Source of the DNA: Desulforhopalus singaporensis
GTDB lineage: Bacteria; Desulfobacterota; Desulfobulbia; Desulfobulbales; Desulfocapsaceae
Assembly (NCBI RefSeq): GCF_900104445.1
Contig: NZ_FNJI01000003.1
Location: 62,001-126,000, forward strand
DNA length: 64,000 bases
Reading direction: 5' to 3'
Positions 17,183-25,645 of the stretch are shown piece by piece. Made by a program: the position numbers and the translations under genes. Position 1 is the first letter of the stretch. Every line of letters starts with the position of its first letter. The notes below the pieces were generated by a model. It was not told the DNA's origin and made no database searches. It saw only the letters and a list, made by a program, of their open reading frames with translations.

Positions 17183-19717
17183 ATGAAAACCTTACTGGCC
17201 AGACTCAAGCGCTTGTTTTCTTCTCCTGCCGCCGCCCACCCGACCCTTGAGGAGCTGCAGCATCTTTTCACCAGCAGATACCTTCACTTCCGGGAACTGC
17301 TCACGGCCAACAACAATGCGCTGGAAGCCATGGCGGAGATGGAAAAAGCCCTGCTTGACGGGCGCAGTTACTCCATGGCCTTTATCAGGGCAAAATCGAC
17401 GATCATCACAGTAAATGTATTCAAGATGATCGATAATCTGCGATATATAGCGGACGGCAGATACGGTCAGCTGGTGGTCGCTTATCGCAATATTGAGAAA
17501 ACAATCGACGAACTCATCGACCAGTCCCGCCCCGCAGTGGAGGGGGACTGGGTCCTGCCGCTGACCCGGGTAAACCGGTCCCTGGTTGAGTTGAGCGGCG
17601 AGAAAATGGCCAACCTGGGCGAAGCGGGAACGGTTAAAGACATTCAAATCCCCGAGGGGTTCGTCATCACCAGCGGGGCTGCGCAGGCAGTGTTTTCCCA
17701 CAACAACCTCTTCACCGAGATCAACCGCATCATTCAGCAGACCGACGCCCGCGACCTGGAAGATCTGCACCGCCGCAGCCACCAAGTACAAAAACTGATC
17801 ATGGCCTGCTCCCTACCAACAGAGCTGGAACGGTTGATTAAAGAACAGTTTGACCTGCTGGAAAATAAAATCGGCCGCCCCATTGAGGTGGCTGTCCGCT
17901 CCAGCGGCCTGGGAGAGGATCTTGGCCGGGCGTCGTTTGCCGGACTGTACCGCACCGAACTGCATATCGACCGCGACCAGCTTATCGACGCTTACAAGGC
18001 GGTACTGGCCTCAACCTACTCCGCCAGGGCCATGACCTACCGGTTGACCAAAGGGTACCGTCACGAACAGATGCTGATGGGGGTAGGCTGCCTGCTCATG
18101 GTAGAGGCGGCGGTAAGCGGGGTCTGTTACTCCCGGTCAATGACCGGGGAACGGCAATGCATGGAGATTTTCTGGGCTCCGGGGAGCGGCAAAGGCGTTG
18201 TCGAAGGCACAAAAGATACCGGACGGCTGCTGGTAAAACGGCACTACCCGTTTGAAATAATCGAGAAAAAGGGCACTCCCCTTTCTGTTTTATCCGATAA
18301 ACAGGTTACTCAGATCAGCGAAGCGGCCATGAAGCTTGAAGCCCGTTTCGGCACGGAGCAGGACATTGAATGGTCCATCGACTCCTCCGGCAGCCTCTTT
18401 ATCCTGCAGAGCAGGCCTATATCTGTCAGCCCCTGGGCACAGAGCCAGCCAGATCCTGCCCCACTCGCCGATCAACAGCTCCTGCTGCGAGGTGGGGTTA
18501 CCGCCTGCCCCGGCGCAGAGGCGGGGCAGGTATGGGTGGTTCGCTCGACCGTCGACCTGCTCGGGTTTCCCCACGGAGCCGTGCTGGTGGTGGAACATCC
18601 GCTGCCCGAATGGGCGCCGCTGCTGAGACGGGCCTCCGCCCTGATTGCGACAACCGGAAGTGTCGCCGGGCATCTGGCGACCATCGCCAGGGAATTTAAC
18701 TGTCCTGCACTTCTTGGCGTCAGGGACGCTCTTAATGTTTTGCAAAACGGACAGGTTGTAACCGTCGACGCCACCAGCCGCTTTATCTATGGTGACCGGG
18801 TCGACCAGGTTATATCCTGCAACGTTGACAAACAAAATCCCATGCACAACAGCCCGGTCGAGCAGACCCTGAAGGCGGTCCTCAGTCGCATCACCCCGCT
18901 GACCCTTACCGATCCGACCTCACCTTTTTTTCGTTCTTCCCGGTGCCGGACCCTGCACGACATCACCCGGTTTTGTCACGAAAAAGCTGTGGTGGACATG
19001 TTCGGGTTCGGCGAAAGATACCGCTATGTAAAAGGTGCAGCCAAGAGGCTGGTGGGCAATATGCCCATGGAGTGGTGGGTAATAAACCTGGCCGACGGTT
19101 TTGCCGCAACCTACGATGCCAGCAACAAGTACATACTGATCGATGAAATCACCTGCGAACCGATGCTGGCAATCTGGCAGGGTATGCATGCCATTCCCTG
19201 GGCGGGACCTCCCCGGGTCAACGTTCGTGGCATGGGGGCGATTCTGTTCCAGTCCACCCGCAATCCGGGCCTTGACCCCGCCGCGCCTTCAGCGATGGTG
19301 CAGAAAAATTATTTCCTGATCTCAAAGAATTACTGCAACCTGAGTTTTCGACTGGGCTATCATTACGCAACGATCGAGGCATACATCTCCAGCCTGCGGA
19401 CGGAACGCTACGTCACCTTTCGTTTCAAGGGGGGAGCGGCGGATGAATCCCGCCGGATCGCCAGGGTCGAACTCCTTGCCGAACTTCTTGTGCGTCACCA
19501 GTTCCGGGTGGAAAAAATCGGTGATTCCCTCGCGGCACGGGTTGAAAAACGATCGCAGAATGTCTTATATAACTGTCTGAAGATACTTGGTTATCTGTCA
19601 ATACATACCCGACAGATCGACATGGTGATGTCGGCTCCCGGCCAGATGATGCGGTATCGCAACAAGTTTAACAAAGAAATCAAGGAAATGCTCAGCCATG
19701 GAAAACGAGAAAATTGA
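17183..19717 (+). CDS. PPDK-like ATP-grasp/phosphohistidine protein without PEP barrel (module A)
   Basis: Protein of 844 residues. Order of parts: helical N-terminal region of about 110 residues; PEP synthase/PPDK-type ATP-grasp domain with VRSS (Arg239), GEDLGRASFAG and the closing motif ILQSRP; swivelling phosphohistidine domain with GSVAGHLATIAREF (His497); then a C-terminal region of about 270 residues that is not the PEP/pyruvate-binding barrel. The last part carries CRTLHDITRFCHEKA and LSFRLGYHYATIEA, shared with the paralogues in module B. Known relatives phosphorylate the His from ATP and pass the phosphate on; the acceptor here is unknown. The start has no strong ribosome site. The last 20 bases overlap a receiver gene. 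Confidence 0.85.
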   Translation: MKTLLARLKRLFSSPAAAHPTLEELQHLFTSRYLHFRELLTANNNALEAMAEMEKALLDGRSYSMAFIRAKSTIITVNVFKMIDNLRYIADGRYGQLVVAYRNIEKTIDELIDQSRPAVEGDWVLPLTRVNRSLVELSGEKMANLGEAGTVKDIQIPEGFVITSGAAQAVFSHNNLFTEINRIIQQTDARDLEDLHRRSHQVQKLIMACSLPTELERLIKEQFDLLENKIGRPIEVAVRSSGLGEDLGRASFAGLYRTELHIDRDQLIDAYKAVLASTYSARAMTYRLTKGYRHEQMLMGVGCLLMVEAAVSGVCYSRSMTGERQCMEIFWAPGSGKGVVEGTKDTGRLLVKRHYPFEIIEKKGTPLSVLSDKQVTQISEAAMKLEARFGTEQDIEWSIDSSGSLFILQSRPISVSPWAQSQPDPAPLADQQLLLRGGVTACPGAEAGQVWVVRSTVDLLGFPHGAVLVVEHPLPEWAPLLRRASALIATTGSVAGHLATIAREFNCPALLGVRDALNVLQNGQVVTVDATSRFIYGDRVDQVISCNVDKQNPMHNSPVEQTLKAVLSRITPLTLTDPTSPFFRSSRCRTLHDITRFCHEKAVVDMFGFGERYRYVKGAAKRLVGNMPMEWWVINLADGFAATYDASNKYILIDEITCEPMLAIWQGMHAIPWAGPPRVNVRGMGAILFQSTRNPGLDPAAPSAMVQKNYFLISKNYCNLSFRLGYHYATIEAYISSLRTERYVTFRFKGGAADESRRIARVELLAELLVRHQFRVEKIGDSLAARVEKRSQNVLYNCLKILGYLSIHTRQIDMVMSAPGQMMRYRNKFNKEIKEMLSHGKREN

Positions 19718-20117
19718 TTCCCTGGAAGCCGCCTCGGGAATAACGGTCCTCATCGTCGACGATGAAACGGATTTTTTGGAAATTATGAACAAGCACCTCT
19801 GTCGGCTGGGGCTGAAGGTGGAAACGGCTGGAGGATGCAGGGCAGCCATATCCTCAATGGAGACCAGCCCCAAAGAAGTGGTGATCATGGATGTCAGTAT
19901 GCCGGAAATCGACGGTATCCGGTGTTTGCAGTTGGTCAAGGAGCTGTGGCCCGATACTGAGATAATAATCCTCACCGGCCACGCTTCGGTCAAATCGGGG
20001 GTAGAAGGGATGCAGAACGGCGCCTTCGACTACTGCCTCAAACCGATAGACACCAGGGAACTGGTTGAAAAAATCGAACTGGCGGCAAGAAAAGCGCTGG
20101 TGAACAGGCGTAGCTGA
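19698..20117 (+). CDS. Stand-alone receiver protein overlapping the PPDK-like gene (module A)
   Basis: Receiver of 139 residues: VDDETD acidic pair, phosphoacceptor in IMDVSMPE, Thr in ILTGHAS and Lys in CLKPID. It begins inside the end of the PPDK-like gene, so the two are translationally coupled. In module B a receiver gene likewise overlaps the end of the PPDK-like gene. No dedicated kinase follows, which suggests a functional link between receiver and PPDK-like protein. It is the last gene of the operon; the next gene is convergent. Confidence 0.9.
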   Translation: MENEKIDSLEAASGITVLIVDDETDFLEIMNKHLCRLGLKVETAGGCRAAISSMETSPKEVVIMDVSMPEIDGIRCLQLVKELWPDTEIIILTGHASVKSGVEGMQNGAFDYCLKPIDTRELVEKIELAARKALVNRRS

Positions 20118-20189
20118 CGATCCCTTCACTCCTCCGGGAAACCCTGGGGAACCCTTGTGAAGAGGTACGGGCGGGCCCTGTTTCATCCA

Positions 20190-20825
20190 TCAGATTTCAT
20201 GCTTGTGGTACAGCTCCAGCACCCTGTCAATATGCTGGTAGATTGCTTTTCTCGCCCTGTCGGGATCGCCATCTTCTATGGCCCTTATAATTTGCCGGTG
20301 TTCCTCAAGAGACTGACTGCGCTGGCTGGACACTTGGAATCTTTTCCTTGCAAAAAGCGCAATTGAAAGGCGCAGGTCGCCGTACAGCTCGATCAGCCGC
20401 TGATTGTCCGTGGCTTTCACGAGGTCCTCGTGAAATTTGCGATCTTCTTCCTGAAATTGCTGTAATCCTTCGGATTCGCACACCTTTTGCTGATACATCA
20501 GGTGATTGTTGAACAAGTCGGGATCAAATTTTTTATTGGTGGCGGCCAGAAGTTCTGCGGCAAAACCTTCAATAGCCTTGCGCATGGCGAACAGTTCCTC
20601 GATATCCCTGAGATCGAATTCATTCACCTGAAAGCCCCGCTGCGGCAGCCTGGTGACCAGACCTTCCTTCTCCAGCCGCTGGATCGCCCCCCGAATCGGA
20701 GTCCTGGAGATATTAAGCTGTTTTGAAAGAGCAACCTCGCTGTATAATTTCCCGGGAGTGAGCTCTCCGGTCCGGATCAGTTCCTGGCACTTGACGTAAG
20801 CAAAATCCTGTAGTGATATTTTCAT
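20190..20825 (-). CDS. GntR-family (FCD) transcriptional regulator
   Basis: Regulator of 211 residues: N-terminal winged helix with the GntR pattern (SKQLNISRTPIRGAIQRLEKEGLV, about residues 34-57) and an alpha-helical FCD ligand-binding domain (EELFAMRKAIEGFAAELLA; HEDLVKATDN; EEHRQIIRAIEDGD). FCD regulators usually sense organic acids. It lies 14 bases downstream of the PAS/sigma-54 regulator, so they are probably co-transcribed and both could govern the catabolic operon ending at 22810. AGAGAAG precedes the ATG. Confidence 0.92.
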   Translation of the reverse strand: MKISLQDFAYVKCQELIRTGELTPGKLYSEVALSKQLNISRTPIRGAIQRLEKEGLVTRLPQRGFQVNEFDLRDIEELFAMRKAIEGFAAELLAATNKKFDPDLFNNHLMYQQKVCESEGLQQFQEEDRKFHEDLVKATDNQRLIELYGDLRLSIALFARKRFQVSSQRSQSLEEHRQIIRAIEDGDPDRARKAIYQHIDRVLELYHKHEI

Positions 20826-20839
20826 GGGAACTTCTCTTT

Positions 20840-22582
20840 CTACCTGGTGGACAATCCATATTTCTTCAGCTTGCGAACAATTGTCGGTTGACTGATATTG
20901 AGATATTTCGCCAGCTCACGGGTTGAATTATACTGGGCTATAGCATTCTTTATAATCTGTTTCTCGAAAATAGCCATGATATCGTCAAGACTCTTTATCC
21001 GGCTGTCCTGCTCCGACGCCTTGGCCACCTCCTCCATCACGTCTTTACCGATACACTCTATCACCACCCTGTCGATAAATTCCGATTCACTCATCACAAC
21101 CCCCTTGTTGATTATATTTTTCAACTCACGAACATTGCCTGGGAACGAATAGGTCTGCATCATGGCAATGATCATGGGGTTGATCTTGTTGTTGGTGCCG
21201 AACTTCTCATTGGCTTTTCCGAGAAACTGGTTGGTCAGCTCAAAAAGGTCCTCGGGCCTCTCCCTGAGCGGCGGGATGGTCAGCTGGAGACTGTTCAGGC
21301 GATAATACAGATCGGCCCTGAATTTTTTTTCCTCGATCAGCTTCTCAAGGTCCTGGTTGGTCGCGGCGATAATTATACAGTCCACCTTGCGCTGGGTCGT
21401 CCCTCCTATCCGCATGACTTGGTGATCATCGAGGTACTTCAGCAGTTTCGCCTGTCCGGCAGGGGGAAGCTCGCCAATCTCATCCAAAAAAAGGGTGCCT
21501 TCGTCGGCCAGTTCAATGAGTCCGGGCTTGCCGCTTTCCTTGGCTCCGGTAAACGCACCTTTATCGTAACCGAAAAGCTCCGCCTCAAGGATCGCCTCCG
21601 GAATTGCCGCGCAGTTGATCTGTATAAAAGGTTTTGCAGAACGTTTGCCGCATGAGTGGATGAATTTTGCCGCAAGCCCCTTGCCAGTTCCCGATTCACC
21701 CTGGATAAGAATATCCGAGGCGTCCATTTTGGCAAACTTGAGGGCGGTCTGCATGATGGAGCGCATTTTATGATTTTCAGCGACGACCTCATTTTCCTGC
21801 AGTTCATGCATCACCAGCAGTGCCAGCTCATCCTTATACCGTTCCTTCTCCCTTGTCACTTCGTCCAGTTCCTGCTGTATCGCTATGAGCCTGGAGATGT
21901 CCCTTTCGTTGACGACGACCATGGCCACTTCGCCGTTTTTATCAAGCACCGGTATACCGGTACAGAGGATCTGTTTCTTCGTCATCAGCGCCGTCTGCAG
22001 CTGCGACACCTTCTTTCGCGTCCTGACCACCTCCTCGGTAAGGGTCATGTTGTAAAAACCCCGCTTGACAAAGGTCTGGACATGCTGTCCGATAACCTCC
22101 GACTTCTTCATCCCAAGGCTCTTTTCCACAGCATTGTTGATCAGGATGACCTTGCCGTCACTGCCGATCAGCCACAAACCGTCGAAGGAAACGTCAAAAA
22201 CCGTCTCGAATTTCCTGTCATCCAGATCAATGAAGTCGAGGTTGCGGGCAACACTCTCAAACTCCTTCATATCGACAAAACTGCAGACCGTGCCGATGAC
22301 TTTTTCGTCTTTTTGGATAACATTGATGGAGACGATAAGATGTTCCTCCTTTCCTTCCACCTGATATCCGAAATAGGGTTTACGCTTTTCGATGACCTTG
22401 AAAATGAGTTTTCCGGTTTCCGGCAACACCTCCAGGACACTGACGCCTTCAACGAGGCGATCGGATTTTTTGACTATATTCCTGGCTGAATCGTTGACGT
22501 GGGTGACTTTCCCGTCCACATCGGTGCCGATTATGCCATGGACACAGTGCTTGAAAATCTGTTCGGTATCAGGAAGCTGCAT
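20840..22582 (-). CDS. PAS-containing sigma-54 activator
   Basis: Protein of 580 residues with two PAS domains (about 5-110 and 125-235), an AAA+ domain with GESGTGKG Walker A and GAFTGA loop, and a C-terminal helix-turn-helix (STRELAKYLNISQPTIVRKL). No receiver domain, so it is switched by a ligand or redox signal through the PAS domains rather than by phosphorylation. It lies just downstream of the leftward catabolic operon and upstream of the GntR gene; that operon is its most likely target. The ribosome site is weak. Confidence 0.92.
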   Translation of the reverse strand: MQLPDTEQIFKHCVHGIIGTDVDGKVTHVNDSARNIVKKSDRLVEGVSVLEVLPETGKLIFKVIEKRKPYFGYQVEGKEEHLIVSINVIQKDEKVIGTVCSFVDMKEFESVARNLDFIDLDDRKFETVFDVSFDGLWLIGSDGKVILINNAVEKSLGMKKSEVIGQHVQTFVKRGFYNMTLTEEVVRTRKKVSQLQTALMTKKQILCTGIPVLDKNGEVAMVVVNERDISRLIAIQQELDEVTREKERYKDELALLVMHELQENEVVAENHKMRSIMQTALKFAKMDASDILIQGESGTGKGLAAKFIHSCGKRSAKPFIQINCAAIPEAILEAELFGYDKGAFTGAKESGKPGLIELADEGTLFLDEIGELPPAGQAKLLKYLDDHQVMRIGGTTQRKVDCIIIAATNQDLEKLIEEKKFRADLYYRLNSLQLTIPPLRERPEDLFELTNQFLGKANEKFGTNNKINPMIIAMMQTYSFPGNVRELKNIINKGVVMSESEFIDRVVIECIGKDVMEEVAKASEQDSRIKSLDDIMAIFEKQIIKNAIAQYNSTRELAKYLNISQPTIVRKLKKYGLSTR

Positions 22583-22722
22583 TTTGAAGGTATCCTTTTC
22601 GGGTTAATAATGTACAGAAGCATCAACTGTCGATTATACCAGGCCGACCCCTTTCCGCATCAATTTGCATTACAGGTTATCACTGAAATTTCGCTTTCTT
22701 CAGCCACCATGTGGGAACAAAC

Positions 22723-22761
22723 AAAAAGCACCACATCTCCTGTTGAAGAAGAAATGGTGCT
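22723..22761 (-). terminator. Rho-independent terminator of the leftward catabolic operon
   Basis: Read leftward, AGCACCA and TGGTGCT form a 7-bp stem around a pyrimidine/purine-rich loop, directly followed by TTTTTG. It lies about 50 bases after the stop of the DUF1638-HyuA gene and before the next regulator gene. The long loop lowers confidence. Confidence 0.55.
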
Positions 22762-22809
22762 GCTGGTGATGCATTGAGCGCGACAGCCAGGGGCCGCCTG
22801 CTGCCACCA

Positions 22810-25629
22810 TCACCCGGGGGATACGGTTTCAGAGGTGTAGTCAGGCCTGCCCACCAGTTTAGCGGCGAGCCGGCGTTCGAGGAAAATAGGCGTTCCTCCG
22901 CCTGCCTGCACAACCTTGTCGCTGATCTCTATTGACACGACACTGTTTGAGGTTCCCGCATTGCGCGCCTGCTCCCGAACCTCGTTTTTCAGATAGCCTA
23001 CCCCCCAGGCCTCGGCCTCGTCGATACTCTTGAAACGTTTGCCTCCGGAAACCCCCTGCAGGTTAAACCCGCCAAGCTGGTCCGGACGAATAAGCAGCTG
23101 CTGCCTTATAACCACGTTACTGGTTATCGCGCCGAGCGCGTTAGCCACATCGGCATCTTCGGGGATCACCACTTCCGCGCCCAGCATCTTGCCCGCATTG
23201 GGCAGGAAATAGTGCACCGGCGCGCCGATTCCGACAATGGGCTGTTCCAGCGAAAAGCGGACCTTGTACCGTCTGTTGCTGCCGGTGAGGATCGATTCGA
23301 TCAAGTGATTCGCCAGCTTGTCGCCGTTGAGGAAATCCACGTCCACATCATGGGACAGCTGCTTGGCCAGGAGTTCCCGGGCCAGATCTTTTTCAAATTT
23401 GGCGAAGACCTGCCCGATAAACTGCTCGGGTGTCGTCTGGGTGAGGACTGAAAAAATGTTCACCAGACGCTCTGCCGCCGTCGATTCCCACCTGGTGAAC
23501 CGGCCGCTTACCTGCAGAAGATCAGTAGGAGTAAGCCCGCATCGCTGTACCAGACCGCACTCTTCCAGGCGTGCGGTATTGAGAAAACGGCTGCTGATAA
23601 GGTCAAGCTTTATCGCCAGTTCATCAAGGCAGTGGGGACGCTGCCTGAGCAGGTCGTAAATTTTCTGTTCTTCCCTGGACGGTGCAAAGGGGAATTCGCC
23701 CTCCATGGCGATGAAAAACGTCTGGGAATATAGCAGCGTTTCCGTTACCGCCAGCTTTTCCTCAAGAAAACGAAGCGCTTTGTCCAGCCCGGCCGCCGAC
23801 TGCAGGTCCGCCCACACGGCGGGCGCCACCCTTCTCGGCCCCAGCTGCAGCTGGTTTTTCTGCCACTGGATATGGCTGTCGCCGCCAAGACCTATGGTGC
23901 GCATGTCAAGCGCCTTGACATGGGTGGCAAACCCTCCGACCCTGGCGCCGGTCTCGCACACCTCAACCAGTCCCTCGGCCAGGTCCGCGGTGTCCGTGGT
24001 GGTACCGCCGATATCGACTACCATCGCCTCGTCAAGTCCCGTCAGCAGCCGGGCACCCGCGACACTTGCCGCCGGACCGGACAAAATGGTCTCGACGGGA
24101 CGCTCCCAGGTCATGGCGGCGGACATCAGGGTGCCGTCTCCTTTTACGACCATCACCGGAGCGTTGATGTTTCTTCTTTCGAGAACCTCTTCGAGTTCCC
24201 CGAAAAACTTTATCATTCTCGGGATAATTCTGGCGTTGAGAACAGCTGTCTGCGCCCGCACCGCAAAATTGAGCAGATCGGAGAACTCATGTCCGCAGCA
24301 GACCACCATTCCGGTCTCCTGTCTGAGAATTTTTTTAACCTCAAGCTCATGGGCCGGATTGACGGAGCCGCCGAAACCGGAGACGGCAAAGGCGGTCACA
24401 CCATGATGCTCTATCATGGTGCGGGCGGCTCTTATGACCTCCTCCGGGTCTATGGGAGCCCGCTCCTTGCCGGAAATTGAGATACGGCCGGAAATCACCG
24501 CCTTGGGGGAGTGCGACAACAAATTTTCAGGTATCCCGCCGGGACCGGGCATAATGAGAAGTCCCGGCTGCTGCCCTTCACCCTCGACAATCGCGTTGGT
24601 GGCAAGGGTGGTGGAAACGGCCACCATCTCGATCTTGTCAAAGACAGACTGGTCCAGTCCACCAAGCGCCCCGTCGATCCCCAGGGAAAAGTTCCATTTT
24701 GTCGTCAGCGACTTGTTCTTGGATTGTATCGAGTTCTGCGCAAAATCATAAATTGCTGCATCGGTATAAGTACCTCCGGCGTCGATCCCAAGTCCGTAAC
24801 GGGGCTGCGGTTCATCGCCGGTCACAAGCTCGTCGAAGACAACCAGCCGCGGCCGGTCCGGACTGTCGTTTGCCGAGCTCGGGGTGGACGCGGACAGACC
24901 GTTTGCAATAGGGGAGTAGATGGTCACGTAACCAGGGGGCACGACCAGGATCTGATCGTCGGATTCCTGCTGGGTGAGCAGCCGTTTTATGAGGGCGAGA
25001 CTTCCCGTTATTTCCTCATATCGCCAGCCGTATTTCTCCGCCATGGCCCTGGCATGTTCCCGGTAGTGGGCTCCGCCGGGCGTGCCGGTGTCGATAAAGG
25101 CGGCACGCTGGTAATTTTTCTGCCAGGTTGAGAAAAAATCAATAATTTCTTTACCGCTCTTTTCCCCATATTTCCGGGTAATCTCACCGCATCCCATGGC
25201 CTGATCACCGATCCAGACCTGCTCCTTGCCATCTTCCCCCGGTCTTTTCTTTTCCCGGTACCAGCCGGCAGAGAGATAAAATGTTCCGGGAAATTTGGCG
25301 AACTGCTCCTTGTATGCCCGGTCACTTCCCAGAAAAAGCGCGATACAGTCGTGGACCTTGGGGAATACAAGTTCGACACCGGGCGCCGCTATTCCGACCG
25401 TTCCCCGGCCGCACAGACCGTACCCGATGACGATCCTGCTGCAGTCGGGCTCGGCCGCCACCTCGTCAATCGCCTGCTGCAGCCTGCTCCGGAGTTCGCC
25501 GGGATAGTTGTGCAACCCCCCCGGGAGCATTTTTCTCTTCACATGAAGCCCAAGTTCATCAGCTACATGGATCACATCCGGGCCGAGCACTCCGCAACCG
25601 ATAAAATAAACCGTATTCCCGCATTCCAT
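22810..25629 (-). CDS. DUF1638 - hydantoinase/oxoprolinase (ASKHA) fusion
   Basis: Fusion protein of 939 residues. Residues 5 to about 240 match the DUF1638 pattern (YFIGCGVLGPDVIHVAD; IGYGLCGRGTVGI; MGCGEITRKYG; VVPPGYVTIY). From about residue 280 comes a HyuA/oxoprolinase-type ASKHA ATPase (GLGIDAGGTYTDAA; TTLATNAIVEG; VDIGGTTTDTA; GLGGDSHI). HyuA relatives open lactam or hydantoin rings with ATP. DUF1638 genes often lie near corrinoid methyltransferases, and ASKHA ATPases also reactivate corrinoid proteins, so the protein could act on a substrate or on a methyltransferase. Last gene of the leftward operon, 16 bases after the dehydratase gene. Confidence 0.85.
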   Translation of the reverse strand: MECGNTVYFIGCGVLGPDVIHVADELGLHVKRKMLPGGLHNYPGELRSRLQQAIDEVAAEPDCSRIVIGYGLCGRGTVGIAAPGVELVFPKVHDCIALFLGSDRAYKEQFAKFPGTFYLSAGWYREKKRPGEDGKEQVWIGDQAMGCGEITRKYGEKSGKEIIDFFSTWQKNYQRAAFIDTGTPGGAHYREHARAMAEKYGWRYEEITGSLALIKRLLTQQESDDQILVVPPGYVTIYSPIANGLSASTPSSANDSPDRPRLVVFDELVTGDEPQPRYGLGIDAGGTYTDAAIYDFAQNSIQSKNKSLTTKWNFSLGIDGALGGLDQSVFDKIEMVAVSTTLATNAIVEGEGQQPGLLIMPGPGGIPENLLSHSPKAVISGRISISGKERAPIDPEEVIRAARTMIEHHGVTAFAVSGFGGSVNPAHELEVKKILRQETGMVVCCGHEFSDLLNFAVRAQTAVLNARIIPRMIKFFGELEEVLERRNINAPVMVVKGDGTLMSAAMTWERPVETILSGPAASVAGARLLTGLDEAMVVDIGGTTTDTADLAEGLVEVCETGARVGGFATHVKALDMRTIGLGGDSHIQWQKNQLQLGPRRVAPAVWADLQSAAGLDKALRFLEEKLAVTETLLYSQTFFIAMEGEFPFAPSREEQKIYDLLRQRPHCLDELAIKLDLISSRFLNTARLEECGLVQRCGLTPTDLLQVSGRFTRWESTAAERLVNIFSVLTQTTPEQFIGQVFAKFEKDLARELLAKQLSHDVDVDFLNGDKLANHLIESILTGSNRRYKVRFSLEQPIVGIGAPVHYFLPNAGKMLGAEVVIPEDADVANALGAITSNVVIRQQLLIRPDQLGGFNLQGVSGGKRFKSIDEAEAWGVGYLKNEVREQARNAGTSNSVVSIEISDKVVQAGGGTPIFLERRLAAKLVGRPDYTSETVSPG

Positions 25630-25645
25630 AAACTTCTTTTCACCC

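Noticed and set aside
17183-19717. Assignment of the PPDK-like proteins as PEP synthase or pyruvate phosphate dikinase
   Set aside because: The C-terminal PEP/pyruvate-binding barrel is absent and replaced by an unrelated region.
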